A DNA stretch of 64,000 nucleotides from Sphingomonas sp. (GTDB lineage: Bacteria; Pseudomonadota; Alphaproteobacteria; Sphingomonadales; Sphingomonadaceae), in the NCBI RefSeq assembly GCF_003248515.1, contig NZ_QFOB01000001.1, positions 186,001 to 250,000 of the forward strand. Direction: 5' to 3'. A program made the position numbers and the translations under genes. This document shows positions 1 to 9,119 of the stretch, piece by piece (the first letter of the stretch is position 1; each line of letters opens with the position of its first letter). A model generated the notes under the pieces. It was given only the letters and a program-made list of their open reading frames with translations. It did not search any database and was not told where the DNA came from.

Positions 1-731
1 TCCGCCGCCTGATCGCTCGCACGCCATGCGAGCAGCAGCAGGATCGGCGGCGCGATCGAGAGGCAGGCCCAGCCGCCATTCCACAGCGATCGCCAGAAGC
101 CCTGCCCCTGATCGCGCTGGCGCACCACCTCCGCCGCATAGGCGAGCAGGCAGAGCACCGCCCAGCCGAAGACATGGACGACGGTAAGCGCGATGCCGAT
201 CGGCACGAACAGCCAGTTCCGCAGGCGGAACCGCCCCTGGCGCCCAAGACGGAGCCACAGGGCGAAGGCGTTGAGCGCCAGCGCCATCGAGAAACTGAAA
301 TTCAGGAAGCCCCAGATGAAGGGGAAGCTGTAGGTCAGCGGCAGGGCGAACAGGGCCGGTGGTGTCACCCGCCCATGCGCTTCCCTGGCCGTCCACAGCA
401 GGCCCGACGCCATCAGCACCGGGATCGCGATCACGATCAGCTTCAGGCCCAGTTCCAGCCCGAACAGGCGGGCCATGGGAATGATCGCGATATCCACGCC
501 CAGATTGGCGAGGAAGCGCCATTCATAGCCGAAATAGAGCTGGCGCAGCGGCGAACTGGGATCGCTGATCTCGACGCGATAGCGGCCCATATGGCCGGGT
601 AGGTCGGTCAGCGGCGGGGTGATCGGCCAGATCAGCGGGATCGCCGCCGCCAGCGCCATCAGCGTGAGGAACCAGCTGCTGTTCCACCACCCCTTGGGCG
701 GGATGGACGAAGGAAGCGCGGGCCGGAACAT
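1..731 (-). CDS. Polytopic membrane protein, C-terminus outside window
   Basis: Read on the minus strand from the ATG at 731, this frame has 243 codons with no stop before the window edge, so the C-terminus is missing. After a short polar N-terminus there are alternating hydrophobic stretches at about residues 20-36, 78-92, 97-116, 128-160, 172-200 and 220-236, suggesting at least five membrane helices. A TDLPGH motif follows the first helix, which recalls the early acidic loop of GT-C-type glycosyltransferase-like proteins common in sphingomonads. That similarity is from memory and weak as a functional call. The ribosome binding site is poor, so the start could differ by a few codons. Confidence 0.7.
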   Translation of the reverse strand, partial: MFRPALPSSIPPKGWWNSSWFLTLMALAAAIPLIWPITPPLTDLPGHMGRYRVEISDPSSPLRQLYFGYEWRFLANLGVDIAIIPMARLFGLELGLKLIVIAIPVLMASGLLWTAREAHGRVTPPALFALPLTYSFPFIWGFLNFSFSMALALNAFALWLRLGRQGRFRLRNWLFVPIGIALTVVHVFGWAVLCLLAYAAEVVRQRDQGQGFWRSLWNGGWACLSIAPPILLLLAWRASDQAA

Positions 732-805
732 CCGCCCGCCTTACGAAGTAGGAGGCACAGGCGGCAAGAGGCTAGGTCGGATCGATCCTCATCCCCGTGC
801 CCGCC

Positions 806-818
806 GGGGGGGGGGGGG
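806..818. repeat. G13 homopolymer tract
   Basis: There is a run of 13 consecutive G residues in the 251-bp space between the membrane protein start (731) and the end of the small secreted protein gene (983). It lies about 75 bp upstream of the membrane-protein start codon. The sequence shows only the tract; a phase-variation or promoter-spacing role would be inference, and homopolymer length is also error-prone in sequencing. Confidence 0.9.
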
Positions 819-982
819 CAGATTAAAACACCGGCCCCCTTTCCGGCGCCCCCGCCTCCAGCCCCTCCCCCTCGGTCGCCCGGAACAGATCCGCACCGAA
901 CGGCATCACCGAAAAACGGCCTCCCCAGCAAAAAGCCGGCGGGATCGCCCCCGCCGGCCGCTCTCGCTCCCGAATGAACCGC

Positions 983-1243
983 TCAGCGGTAGCGCCAGCC
1001 GCCATGATAGCGATAGCGCTCACGCCACCAGCGATTCTGATACCAATAGCCGCGCCCCGGATAATGGCGGCCGACGACATAGCGCTCGCGCACCACGACG
1101 GTGCGGCCATTGGGGCGGCAACGGCCCGCCGGCCCGCGATGGAAGCCTGCGCCGCAGCCCTGCGCCGCATCGGCGGGCGCGCTTGCGGCGACACCGGCGA
1201 TGGCGGCGCTTGCCGCCAGCGCGATCGCGATCATTTTCTTCAT
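983..1243 (-). CDS. Small secreted GCG_CRPN-type protein
   Basis: This 86-residue protein starts MKKMIAIALAAS and has a Sec signal peptide ending near ASAPADAAQ. The mature part begins with a GCGxGFHRGPxGRCRPN motif, the signature of the GCG_CRPN prefix-to-repeats family. The rest is rich in Arg, Tyr, Trp and Gly (RYVVGRHYPGRGYWYQNRWW). The start at 1243 is preferred over the longer frame (to 1546) because a GGAGAG ribosome binding site lies just upstream and the signal peptide begins there. Function of the family is unknown; it is probably a secreted periplasmic or envelope protein. It stands alone between rsmB and the membrane protein, in the same orientation. Confidence 0.8.
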   Translation of the reverse strand: MKKMIAIALAASAAIAGVAASAPADAAQGCGAGFHRGPAGRCRPNGRTVVVRERYVVGRHYPGRGYWYQNRWWRERYRYHGGWRYR

Positions 1244-1316
1244 TCCGTCTCTCCAACCCTGATGGGTGGGTGGCGAACGCCGCGTGCCGATCCGCGTTCC
1301 TCGGCTGGCCGCGCGA

Positions 1317-2606
1317 TCAGCCGCGACGCAGCCGCGCGATGAAGAAGCCGTCGGCGCCGCCCTCCGCTTCCAGCATCCCCGGCAGCACGCGCACCCAGCC
1401 CTCAGGGCTCGCGACGATTCCCCCCGGCAGTTCGCCCGCCTCGGGCGGCACGATCGCGAAGCCGCCGTGGCTCGCGAGGAAGGCCTCGATCGTGCGCTCG
1501 CCCTCGTCCGGCTCCAGCGAGCAGACCGCATAGACGAGCGTGCCATCCGGCTTCAGCGCGCCCGCCGCGCGCGCCAGCATCGCGCGCTGCCGCTCCGCCA
1601 ATTGCTGGATCGCGCGCGGGCGGACGCGATGGAGCACGTCGGGATGGCGCCGGAAGATGCCCGTGGCGGAGCAGGGCGCATCCAGCAGCACGGCATCCAC
1701 CGGCCCCTCCGGAGAGAAGGTAAGCGCGTCGCCGATCCTCACCGCCGCCGCCAGCTTCGTACGCGCCAGATTGTCGCGCATCCTTTTCACGCGATTTTCG
1801 GCCAGCTCCACCGCCGTCACCCGCCAGCCCGCGGCAGCCAGCTGCATCGTCTTGCCCCCCGGCGCCGCGCACAGATCCAGCACCGTACGCCCCGCGCCCG
1901 GCCCCAGCAGACGCGCAGGGAGGGAGGCCGCGATGTCCTGTGCCCAGAAGGCGCCGTCCTCGAATCCCTCCAGTTCGGTCATGCGCGTGCCGGCGGGCAG
2001 GCGCAGATGGCCGGGCGCAAGGCTGGTCGCGCCCAGCCGCGCAACCCATTCCTCCGTCCCGGCCGGCGCGCGCAGCGAAAGATCCAGCGGCGCCAGCGTG
2101 GCCGCCGCGCGCATCGCCGCTTCCACCATCGCCTCGCCCCAGGCCGCCTCCCAGCGCGCGGCGACATCGCCGGGCAGGCTGGGCGGATCGGGCAGCGTGA
2201 CGCCCGCGCGCGAAAGCGTGCCGAACACGCCATGCACCAGCTTGCGCGGCCCGCCATCCACCAGCGGCAGGGCGGTCGCGATCGCGGCGTGGGGCGGCGT
2301 GCCCAGCAGGATCGATTGCGCCAGCGCGATGCGCAGCACGAAGCGCGCCTTCGCATCATCGGGCAGCCGCTGGCGCGTCGCGCCGTCTATCGCCGCGTCC
2401 AGATCGGTCAGGTGGCGCAGCACGGCACCCGCGATCGCATGGGCCAGCGCGCGATCCTCCGCCCGATCCAGGCCCTTGGCGGCCTTGTCCAGCGCGCCTT
2501 CCAGCGGCAGACCGCGCCGGAGCACGGCATCCAGCAGGCGAAGTGCAGCGGCGCGCGCGGGGAAGCCTGCTGGTGCGGACTTGTCGGGATCGGGGGAAGT
2601 GGCCAT
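1317..2606 (-). CDS. rsmB: 16S rRNA (cytosine-967 C5)-methyltransferase RsmB
   Basis: This 429-residue protein belongs to the RsmB/NOP family and uses SAM to methylate cytosine 967 of 16S rRNA. The N-terminal third (about residues 15-150) is a NusB-like RNA-binding helical domain. The methyltransferase core has the SAM-binding loop LDLCAAPGGKTMQLA, motif IV DAPCSATG with its cysteine, and motif VI YAVCSLEPDEGE with the catalytic cysteine. Length matches the family (about 430). It begins MATSPDPDKS and is divergent from the DUF1674 gene at 2670, with 63 bp between the start codons. Nothing looks degenerate. A close paralogue such as RsmF is less likely because of the NusB-like N-terminus. Confidence 0.93.
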   Translation of the reverse strand: MATSPDPDKSAPAGFPARAAALRLLDAVLRRGLPLEGALDKAAKGLDRAEDRALAHAIAGAVLRHLTDLDAAIDGATRQRLPDDAKARFVLRIALAQSILLGTPPHAAIATALPLVDGGPRKLVHGVFGTLSRAGVTLPDPPSLPGDVAARWEAAWGEAMVEAAMRAAATLAPLDLSLRAPAGTEEWVARLGATSLAPGHLRLPAGTRMTELEGFEDGAFWAQDIAASLPARLLGPGAGRTVLDLCAAPGGKTMQLAAAGWRVTAVELAENRVKRMRDNLARTKLAAAVRIGDALTFSPEGPVDAVLLDAPCSATGIFRRHPDVLHRVRPRAIQQLAERQRAMLARAAGALKPDGTLVYAVCSLEPDEGERTIEAFLASHGGFAIVPPEAGELPGGIVASPEGWVRVLPGMLEAEGGADGFFIARLRRG

Positions 2607-2669
2607 CTGCGCTCATGTGGCCGCGAAGCGAGCCCACCGCAACGTCATCGGCCTATGAGGAGCCGCAGC

Positions 2670-2843
2670 ATGTCCGCCGAACCCTCCCGCCGCCCCGCGC
2701 ATGTGAAGCCGCCCGCTCATCTCTCGAAGAGCCCGCCCGTGCCGGAGCCCCGCCCTTCCGACGGGGCGCCGGATCCGGATCGGCCCCTCGCCCCCACCCG
2801 TTATGGGGATTGGGAGCGCAAGGGAATCGCTGTCGATTTCTGA
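2670..2843 (+). CDS. DUF1674 family protein (SDHAF4-like)
   Basis: This 57-residue protein ends in the conserved DUF1674 tail PTRYGDWERKGIAVDF. DUF1674 is the bacterial relative of SDHAF4, the mitochondrial factor that helps assemble flavinylated succinate dehydrogenase SdhA. The first two thirds are proline-rich and probably disordered, which is usual for the family. The ATG at 2670 is chosen because a TGAGGAG ribosome binding site sits about 7 nt upstream; another in-frame ATG at 2655 lacks one. It is divergent from rsmB and about 80 bp upstream of the AsmA-like gene. No succinate dehydrogenase genes are in the window. Confidence 0.85.
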   Translation: MSAEPSRRPAHVKPPAHLSKSPPVPEPRPSDGAPDPDRPLAPTRYGDWERKGIAVDF

Positions 2844-2924
2844 GGGCTCGCGAAGCTTCCGATTCTCCCGCGCTGAACCGCACGGCCCCTTGCCAGTCCA
2901 CGCCCGGCCGGAACGAAGGCGGCC

Positions 2925-4796
2925 ATGGCGCGTCATCTCGCGGTGCGCATGCCGCTGACCTCCCATTCCCGCCTCCGCATCGCCCTCGCCGCGATCGCAG
3001 GTACGCTCCTGCTGCTCCTGATCGCGGCGCTCGCCCTGCTCACTTATGGCTGGGCGTGGCTGCACGATCCGATTGAGCGGCAGCTGAGCGCCCGCTTGGG
3101 GCGCGCCGTGACGATCGGATCGGTTCGCCGGATCGATCATGGCGTCTCGAATGCCACGCTCGCGATCGACGATATTCGCGTCGCCCAGCCCGGCTGGGTC
3201 GGCGGCGGAGAATTCGCCACGATCCGCCGGGCGCGAATCGTCCTGCCGATCCTGCCCGTGCTGCGCGGCGCCATCCGCCCCGATTCGATCGAGTTGGAGG
3301 GCCTTCGCCTCCACCTCATCCGCCGCGACGCGCAGCACGCAAACTGGAAGGGCCTGCCCGCGAGCGGCGGTGGCGGCGCGAGCGGCGGTGGCCCCCGCCA
3401 TTTCGCGATCCGCGACGGCGGGATCCGCTTCGACGATTTCAAGCGCGATCATTTCTTCCGCGCCGCGCTCTCGGCGGACGATGCCGGCTTCCGCCTGACG
3501 GGCACGGGCACGCTGATCGGCCGGCCCACCCGCCTCGCCCTGTCCGGGCCCGGCCTTGTCGGCGGCGGCGCCTGGCCTTTCCGCCTCGAATATCGTTCGC
3601 CCATCGCCAACGCCACGCTTGTCGGCCGCGCGGACAAGCCGCTGGACATCGGCCATTTCTCGGCGCGGGCCACGGCCTGGGGCGATGATCTCGCGCATCT
3701 CGATCTGCTGGTGGAAGCGGGCCTGCCCGGCACCGCGCCCGCGCGGATCACGGCCGATGTTCGCCACGATCGACCCGACTGGTCGATCCGAAGCTTCGCG
3801 ATCACGCTCGGCCGCTCGCAGGCCACAGGCGCGCTCGACGTGACGAAGCAGGATGATGGGCGCACGCGGCTTTCCGGCCGCGTCGTCGCCAGCGCGCTTG
3901 ATTTCGACGATCTCGCCAATGCCGAGGGGCGGGCGCGGGGGGCGGCCCGGCGCGCCGCATCCCCCGGCCGCCGCCTGCCCGATACGCGCATCGCGCTGGA
4001 TCATCTGATGAAGACGGATGGCGATCTGGATGTCGAGATCCGCCGGCTGCTGTTCCGCACGCCGACCATCTTCCGGGCGATGCGCGGCCATATGGCGCTG
4101 GATCACGGTACGCTCGCCATATCGCATTTCGCCACAAGGCTGGATGCGGGCATGCTCGCGGGCGTGATCCGGATCGCGCAGGCGGATCGCACGACGCGCC
4201 TCCACCTCGATCTGCGCCTTTCGGGCGGCCGGATCGAGGCGCTCGCCAGCGATACGGGCGCCTTTTCCGGCGCGCTCGCCGGCCATTTCCGGCTCGATGG
4301 CGCCGGGCCGACGATCCGCGCCGCCCTCGGTACGGCGGATGGCCGCCTCGCCCTCGTCGGCAGCGACGGCACGCTCGGCCGCAAGACGGCATTGCTGCTC
4401 GGGCAGGATCTCGGCCGGGGGCTGCGCGCGAAGGATGAGGATTCCGCCCTCCTGCGCTGCGGAGTCGGCGCCTTCGATGTCCGCCACGGACAGGCCCGGC
4501 CGGAGATCCTGCTGATCGATACCAGCGTCGCCCGCGCCGACGCCACCGGGCTGATCGATCTCACGCATGAGCGAGTCGATCTCACGCTCACCGGTGCGCC
4601 CAAGCAGAAGAGCGTGCTGCGCATCCCCGGCCCGATCCGCGTGACCGGCCCGCTCTTTTCACCGGAGGTCAGCGCGCCTGAAGCAAAATCCACGCGCGGC
4701 ATCTTCAGGGCCATCGGCCGCGCGCTCTCCGGCAAGCCGCAGCCGCTGGCCGCCGATGCCGATTGCGCCCGCCTCGCCGCGCGGGCGCTGCGCTAG
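2925..4796 (+). CDS. AsmA family envelope protein
   Basis: This 623-residue protein has a single N-terminal membrane anchor (about residues 19-42, leucine/alanine-rich) and a large periplasmic part. An AsmA N-terminal pattern follows the anchor (IGSVRRIDHGVSNATLAIDDIRV, then a block about inner versus outer boundary residues), and the C-terminal half has the AsmA_2-like segment around TGLIDLTHERVDLTLTGAPK. Such proteins form long beta-groove bridges and are linked to lipid transport between the membranes. A glycine-rich linker sits near residue 145. The start at 2925 has an AAGG six bases upstream; Met9 (2949) is an alternative. It is convergent with sufE. Confidence 0.85.
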   Translation: MARHLAVRMPLTSHSRLRIALAAIAGTLLLLLIAALALLTYGWAWLHDPIERQLSARLGRAVTIGSVRRIDHGVSNATLAIDDIRVAQPGWVGGGEFATIRRARIVLPILPVLRGAIRPDSIELEGLRLHLIRRDAQHANWKGLPASGGGGASGGGPRHFAIRDGGIRFDDFKRDHFFRAALSADDAGFRLTGTGTLIGRPTRLALSGPGLVGGGAWPFRLEYRSPIANATLVGRADKPLDIGHFSARATAWGDDLAHLDLLVEAGLPGTAPARITADVRHDRPDWSIRSFAITLGRSQATGALDVTKQDDGRTRLSGRVVASALDFDDLANAEGRARGAARRAASPGRRLPDTRIALDHLMKTDGDLDVEIRRLLFRTPTIFRAMRGHMALDHGTLAISHFATRLDAGMLAGVIRIAQADRTTRLHLDLRLSGGRIEALASDTGAFSGALAGHFRLDGAGPTIRAALGTADGRLALVGSDGTLGRKTALLLGQDLGRGLRAKDEDSALLRCGVGAFDVRHGQARPEILLIDTSVARADATGLIDLTHERVDLTLTGAPKQKSVLRIPGPIRVTGPLFSPEVSAPEAKSTRGIFRAIGRALSGKPQPLAADADCARLAARALR

Positions 4797-4830
4797 GCCG
4801 GATCGGCATCCGGATTCCGGACTCTCCGGG

Positions 4831-4844
4831 GGGCTTCGAAGCCC
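4831..4844. terminator. Palindrome between convergent asmA-like and sufE genes
   Basis: GGGCTTCGAAGCCC is a perfect 14-bp palindrome and can form a GC-rich hairpin. It lies in the 92-bp gap between the stop of the AsmA-like gene and the stop of sufE, so it could terminate both. There is no U-tract, so this is only a candidate. Confidence 0.35.
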
Positions 4845-4888
4845 GCTTATCCTTCAGGACAAACGGCGTCGATCGATGCCGACTGGCG

Positions 4889-5296
4889 TCAGGCCTGCCG
4901 CGCCGCCGTCTCGCGAATGAGCGCGATCATGTTTGGTATGCCCTGCGTGCGGTTGGAGCTGAGCTGTGCCTTCAGGTCGAACGGCGCCAGCGCGCCTTCG
5001 ATATCGATCGCGCCGATTTCGGTGGCCGTCTTGTCCTGCACGGCCTGCAGCACCAGCGCGATGATCCCCTTCGTGATCGCCGCGTTCGAATCGGCCAGGA
5101 AATGCAGCCGCCCTTCCGCCGCCTTCGTCGGATAGACCCAGACGGAGGCGGAACAGCCGCGCACCAGCGTGGCATCGGTCTTCAGCGCGTCTGGCATCGG
5201 CTCCAGCGCCTTGCCCAGATCGATCAGCAGGCGATAGCGATCGTCGGCATCGAGGAACTCATATTCGTCGAGAATGTCGGTCAGCGGGTTCGCCAT
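4889..5296 (-). CDS. sufE: Cysteine desulfuration protein SufE
   Basis: This 135-residue protein is SufE, which accepts persulfide sulfur from the cysteine desulfurase SufS during Fe-S cluster assembly. The acceptor cysteine is Cys48 in the motif VRGCSASVW, which matches the family RVxGCxSxVW pattern. The body has the typical LDxADRYRLLIDLGKxLxxMP start and the conserved RTQGIPNMI near the C-terminus. Length is as expected (about 140). The gene is solitary here, divergent from the rut cluster and convergent with the AsmA-like gene. SufS and other suf genes are not in the window. Confidence 0.93.
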   Translation of the reverse strand: MANPLTDILDEYEFLDADDRYRLLIDLGKALEPMPDALKTDATLVRGCSASVWVYPTKAAEGRLHFLADSNAAITKGIIALVLQAVQDKTATEIGAIDIEGALAPFDLKAQLSSNRTQGIPNMIALIRETAARQA

Positions 5297-5464
5297 GCCC
5301 GCCCGCTAGAGCCTGATCGCCGCGAGGGAAAGCGCTTTGCGTGGCCCGGTCCCGGCGCCGGGCGGCCCGCCGCGCGCCCGTCCTGCGGTGGCCGGCACCC
5401 CCCGGAAGGCCGCTTGCCTCCCCGCCAAGCCTTCGTCAGACTGATGCCTTAACAGCATCGGAGC

Positions 5465-6217
<753 letters not shown>

Positions 6218-6351
6218 GGCCGCGGCATTTCCTTTCCCGTTCGTGCCGCGTGAGGCCGAAGCACGGGCTGTAAAACGTATCGCTTGAGGACCGTTCGAAC
6301 GCTCGGGGCGAACGGACCGATAGCATGATGGATCAAGCAGAGGACGGAACC

Positions 6352-6735
6352 ATGCCCTTCGAAGCGATCAACCCCGCCGCCTTCCCCACGCCGATCGCGC
6401 CCTATTCGGCCGGCGCGAAAGCTGGGAACGTCCTCTATGTCTCGGGCATGCTCGCGCTGGGCGAGGGCGGCACCGTGCTGCATGTGAACGATGCGGCCGC
6501 GCAGGCGCGCCATATCCTGGAGGCGATCCGCATCACCGTGGAGGCTGCCGGGGGCACGATGGCGGATGTTGTGATGAACCACATCTTCCTCAAGGATTTC
6601 GTGGATTATTCGGAGGTTAATGCCGTCTATGCCGAATATTTTCCGGGCCAGAAGCCGGCGCGCTACTGTATCCAGGCGCCGCTGGTGAAGCCCGATTGCC
6701 TCGTCGAGATCGCCAGCGTGGCGCATATCGGCTGA
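6352..6735 (+). CDS. rutC: Aminoacrylate deaminase-type protein RutC
   Basis: This 127-residue protein of the RidA/YjgF family acts on 3-aminoacrylate (or its peracid) in uracil catabolism. The fold is recognisable from PIAPYSAGAKAGNVLYVSGML at the N-terminus and the active-site arginine in PARYCIQAPLVKPDCLVEI. Length equals E. coli RutC within a residue. The ATG at 6352 is preferred because GAGGACGGA precedes it; an ATG at 6325 has no ribosome binding site. A 134-bp gap separates it from rutB, and its TGA overlaps the rutD ATG by one base (TGATG), so the two are translationally coupled. Confidence 0.92.
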   Translation: MPFEAINPAAFPTPIAPYSAGAKAGNVLYVSGMLALGEGGTVLHVNDAAAQARHILEAIRITVEAAGGTMADVVMNHIFLKDFVDYSEVNAVYAEYFPGQKPARYCIQAPLVKPDCLVEIASVAHIG

Positions 6736-7538
6736 TGCCCTACGCCGCCGGCCTCCATTATGAACTTCATGGGCCGGAGGGCGCGCCGCCCGTGATCCTG
6801 TCCTCCGGGCTCGGTGGTTCCGCATCCTACTGGGCGCCGAACCTGGCCGCCCTTTCGGCCGATCACCGCATTCTCGCTTATGATCATCGTGGCACCGGGC
6901 GCAGCGAACGGGCGCTACCGCACGCCGATCTGCCCGATGCCGGCATGGTTGGCGACGTGATCGATCTGATGGATTCTCTCGATATTCCGGCGGCCCATAT
7001 CATCGGCCATGCGGCGGGCGCGATGATCGCGATGGATCTGGCCGCGCGCGCGCCGGATCGCGTGCGCAGCATCGTGACGATCAACGGCTGGGCGAAGGCG
7101 GATCCGCATTTCCTGCGCTGCTTCGCCGCCCGGCTCGCCATCCTCCGTGGCGCGGGCACGGAGGCGTTCCTGCGCGCGCAGCCGATCTTCCTCTACCCGG
7201 CCAACTGGATCTCGGCGCACACGGACGAACTGGAAATGGAACTGCCACACCAGATCGCCTCCTTCCCCGGCGCGGAGATCGTCGAACGGCGCATCGCGGC
7301 GCTCGCCGCCTTCGATATCACGCCCGTCGCGGATCGGATCATGGCGCCGGTACAGGTGATCGTTTCGGAAGACGATATGCTCGTCCCGTCCGATGCCGGC
7401 CGCCGCCTCGCCGCACTGCTGCCCCGCGCCGAACTGGCCTCGCTGCAATGGGGCGGCCATGCCGTGAACATCACCGATCCGCAGGGCTTCGCGCAGGCCG
7501 TACTGCCCTTTCTCGCCCGCCAGACACAGGAGCCCTGA
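6735..7538 (+). CDS. rutD: Alpha/beta hydrolase RutD
   Basis: This 267-residue alpha/beta hydrolase belongs to the RutD subfamily, proposed to speed hydrolysis of aminoacrylate to malonic semialdehyde. The nucleophile elbow reads IIGHAAGAM: the usual serine of G-x-S-x-G is alanine. E. coli RutD, as I recall it, also lacks the serine, which supports the assignment over an ordinary esterase. The oxyanion region SSGLGGSASYW and the late histidine in QWGGHAVNITDP are present. It overlaps the rutC stop by one base and is followed by rutA after 5 bp. Confidence 0.9.
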   Translation: MPYAAGLHYELHGPEGAPPVILSSGLGGSASYWAPNLAALSADHRILAYDHRGTGRSERALPHADLPDAGMVGDVIDLMDSLDIPAAHIIGHAAGAMIAMDLAARAPDRVRSIVTINGWAKADPHFLRCFAARLAILRGAGTEAFLRAQPIFLYPANWISAHTDELEMELPHQIASFPGAEIVERRIAALAAFDITPVADRIMAPVQVIVSEDDMLVPSDAGRRLAALLPRAELASLQWGGHAVNITDPQGFAQAVLPFLARQTQEP

Positions 7539-7543
7539 ACATC

Positions 7544-8614
7544 ATGCAGGTCGGCGTCTTCGTTCCCATCAACAATAATGGCTGGCTGATCTCGAAGGCG
7601 GCGCCGCAATACAAGCCCAGCTTCGATCTCAACAAGCAGATCGCGCTCAGCGCGGAGAAGCACGGCCTGGATTTCCTGCTTTCTATGATCAAGCTGCGCG
7701 GCTTCGGCGGCGATACCGAATTCTGGGAATATGGCCTCGAAAGCTTCACGCTGATGGCGGGCCTCGCGGCGGTGACGGAGCGGATCAAGATTTACGCCAC
7801 CTGCCCCACATTGCTGGTGCCGCCCGCCTTCGCCGCGCGCATGTGCAACACGATCGATTCGATCAGCCACGGCCGTTTCGGCCTGAACCTCATCACCGGC
7901 TGGCAGCCGCCCGAATATACGCAGATGGGGATGTGGCCCGGCGAGGCGCACTTCAAGAATCGCTATCAGGTGCTGGATGAATATGCCCGCATCCTGCGCG
8001 AACTGTGGGAAACCGGCACGTCGGATTTCAAGGGCGAATATTATCGGATGGAGGATTGCCGCGTGTGGCCGAAGCCCACAGGCGACATGAAGATCATCTG
8101 CGCTGGCTCTTCCAACGATGGCATGGCCTTCTCGGCCAAATGGGCGGATTATGCCTTCTGCCTGGGCAAGGGCGTCAACACGCCCACCGCCTTCGCCTTC
8201 AACAACGAGAAGCTCCAGCCCTATATCGACGCGAATGGCCGCGACGTACGCATGTTCGTGCTGATGATGATCATCGCCGACGAGACGGACGAAGCCGCGA
8301 TGGCCAAATGGAAGAGCTACAATGACGGGATCGATCTGAAGGCGATCCAGTGGCTGATGGATCAGGGCGCGAAGGACAAGGTCAACAAGGATACCAACGT
8401 GCGCCAGCTCGCCGCCCCGGAAGGGGCGGTGAACATCAACATGGGCACGCTCGTCGGCAGCTATGCAAGCGTGGCCCGCATGCTGGACGAGATGGCCGGC
8501 GTGCCCAATACGGGCGGCGTGCTGCTCACCTTCGACGATTTCGTGGAGGGCGTGGAGAATTTCGGCACGCGCATCCAGCCGCTCATGAAAAGCCGGAAGG
8601 CACTGGCGGGCTAA
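7544..8614 (+). CDS. rutA: Pyrimidine monooxygenase RutA
   Basis: This 356-residue flavin-dependent monooxygenase of the luciferase-like family opens the uracil ring between N3 and C4 using FMNH2 and O2. The N-terminus MQVGVFVPINNNGWLIS and segments such as LPLNLITGWQPPEYTQMG-type active-site loop (here FGLNLITGWQPPEYTQ) and GVLLTFDDFVEG are characteristic of RutA and alkanesulfonate monooxygenase relatives. RutA needs reduced flavin from RutF, which is not encoded nearby. An AGGAG lies upstream of the ATG at a rather long distance (about 12 nt). In E. coli rutA is first in the operon; here it is last. Confidence 0.93.
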   Translation: MQVGVFVPINNNGWLISKAAPQYKPSFDLNKQIALSAEKHGLDFLLSMIKLRGFGGDTEFWEYGLESFTLMAGLAAVTERIKIYATCPTLLVPPAFAARMCNTIDSISHGRFGLNLITGWQPPEYTQMGMWPGEAHFKNRYQVLDEYARILRELWETGTSDFKGEYYRMEDCRVWPKPTGDMKIICAGSSNDGMAFSAKWADYAFCLGKGVNTPTAFAFNNEKLQPYIDANGRDVRMFVLMMIIADETDEAAMAKWKSYNDGIDLKAIQWLMDQGAKDKVNKDTNVRQLAAPEGAVNINMGTLVGSYASVARMLDEMAGVPNTGGVLLTFDDFVEGVENFGTRIQPLMKSRKALAG

Positions 8615-8653
8615 AGCCGGCCGGAAGGCGGCCCGCAAGCCGGACGCCACCAT

Positions 8654-8720
8654 GCTCCGGCGAAGGCCGGAGCCAAGAGCGTCATGCGCGCCACCGGACA
8701 ATCATGGGCTCCGGCCTTCG
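8654..8720. repeat. REP-like inverted repeat after rutA
   Basis: A hairpin at 8654-8673 has the stem GCTCCGG/CCGGAGC with a 6-nt loop. Part of it (8661-8674) recurs inverted at 8707-8720, giving a 14-bp inverted repeat with a 32-nt spacer. It lies between the convergent ends of rutA and the YdeI-like gene. It resembles the short palindromic repeats scattered in sphingomonad genomes (from memory) and may also act as a bidirectional terminator. Confidence 0.55.
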
Positions 8721-8736
8721 CGCGCGCGGCGCGGTC

Positions 8737-9051
8737 TCAACCTCGCCCGCCCCGCTTTCCCTCGATCAGCACGGCCTGTTGCCATCGGCCCGGTGCCTTG
8801 TCTGTCCGGTGGATGCAGCCCGCCCAGCAGCAGGGACGCTTCTTTCCCTCCCGCAATTCCTCGCACGTCCGCACGATGCGCCGCGCGCGTGTCGCCGGCT
8901 GCTTCGCATCCTCCACCCAGCAGATGAATTCGTTGCGGCCGAGCGGCGTCAGCGCCTCCCATGAGAGGAGCAGCGCCGGATCAGCCCGCAGCGCCGCCTG
9001 AAGATCCTCGCCCGCCTGGTGCACGGTGCCATGCGAAAACGCCGTCGCCAT
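8737..9051 (-). CDS. YdeI/OmpD-associated family protein
   Basis: This roughly 104-residue protein matches the YdeI/OmpD-associated family. Its features are a short N-terminal segment (DLQAALRADPALLLSWEALTPLGRNEFI), a WVEDAKQPATRARRIVRTCEELREGKKRPCCW block, and a basic C-terminus. The R-A-R-R-I-x-R-x-x-E-x-L motif is the clearest family mark. The function is poorly understood; some members are linked to cationic peptide resistance. Two adjacent ATG codons are possible; GGGAGG favours the second (9051). It is divergent from the GT-B-like gene with 68 bp between starts and convergent with rutA. Confidence 0.8.
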   Translation of the reverse strand: MATAFSHGTVHQAGEDLQAALRADPALLLSWEALTPLGRNEFICWVEDAKQPATRARRIVRTCEELREGKKRPCCWAGCIHRTDKAPGRWQQAVLIEGKRGGRG

Positions 9052-9119
9052 CATGCCTCCCTCGCCGCGATCAGGATGCCGCTCGCCGCCGCCGATCGCA
9101 ACGTCTATGCCGCCGCCAT

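Noticed and set aside
6297..6313. GAAC...GAAC pair before rutC as an SOS box
   Set aside because: The spacer is 9 nt, not 7, so it does not fit the LexA consensus.
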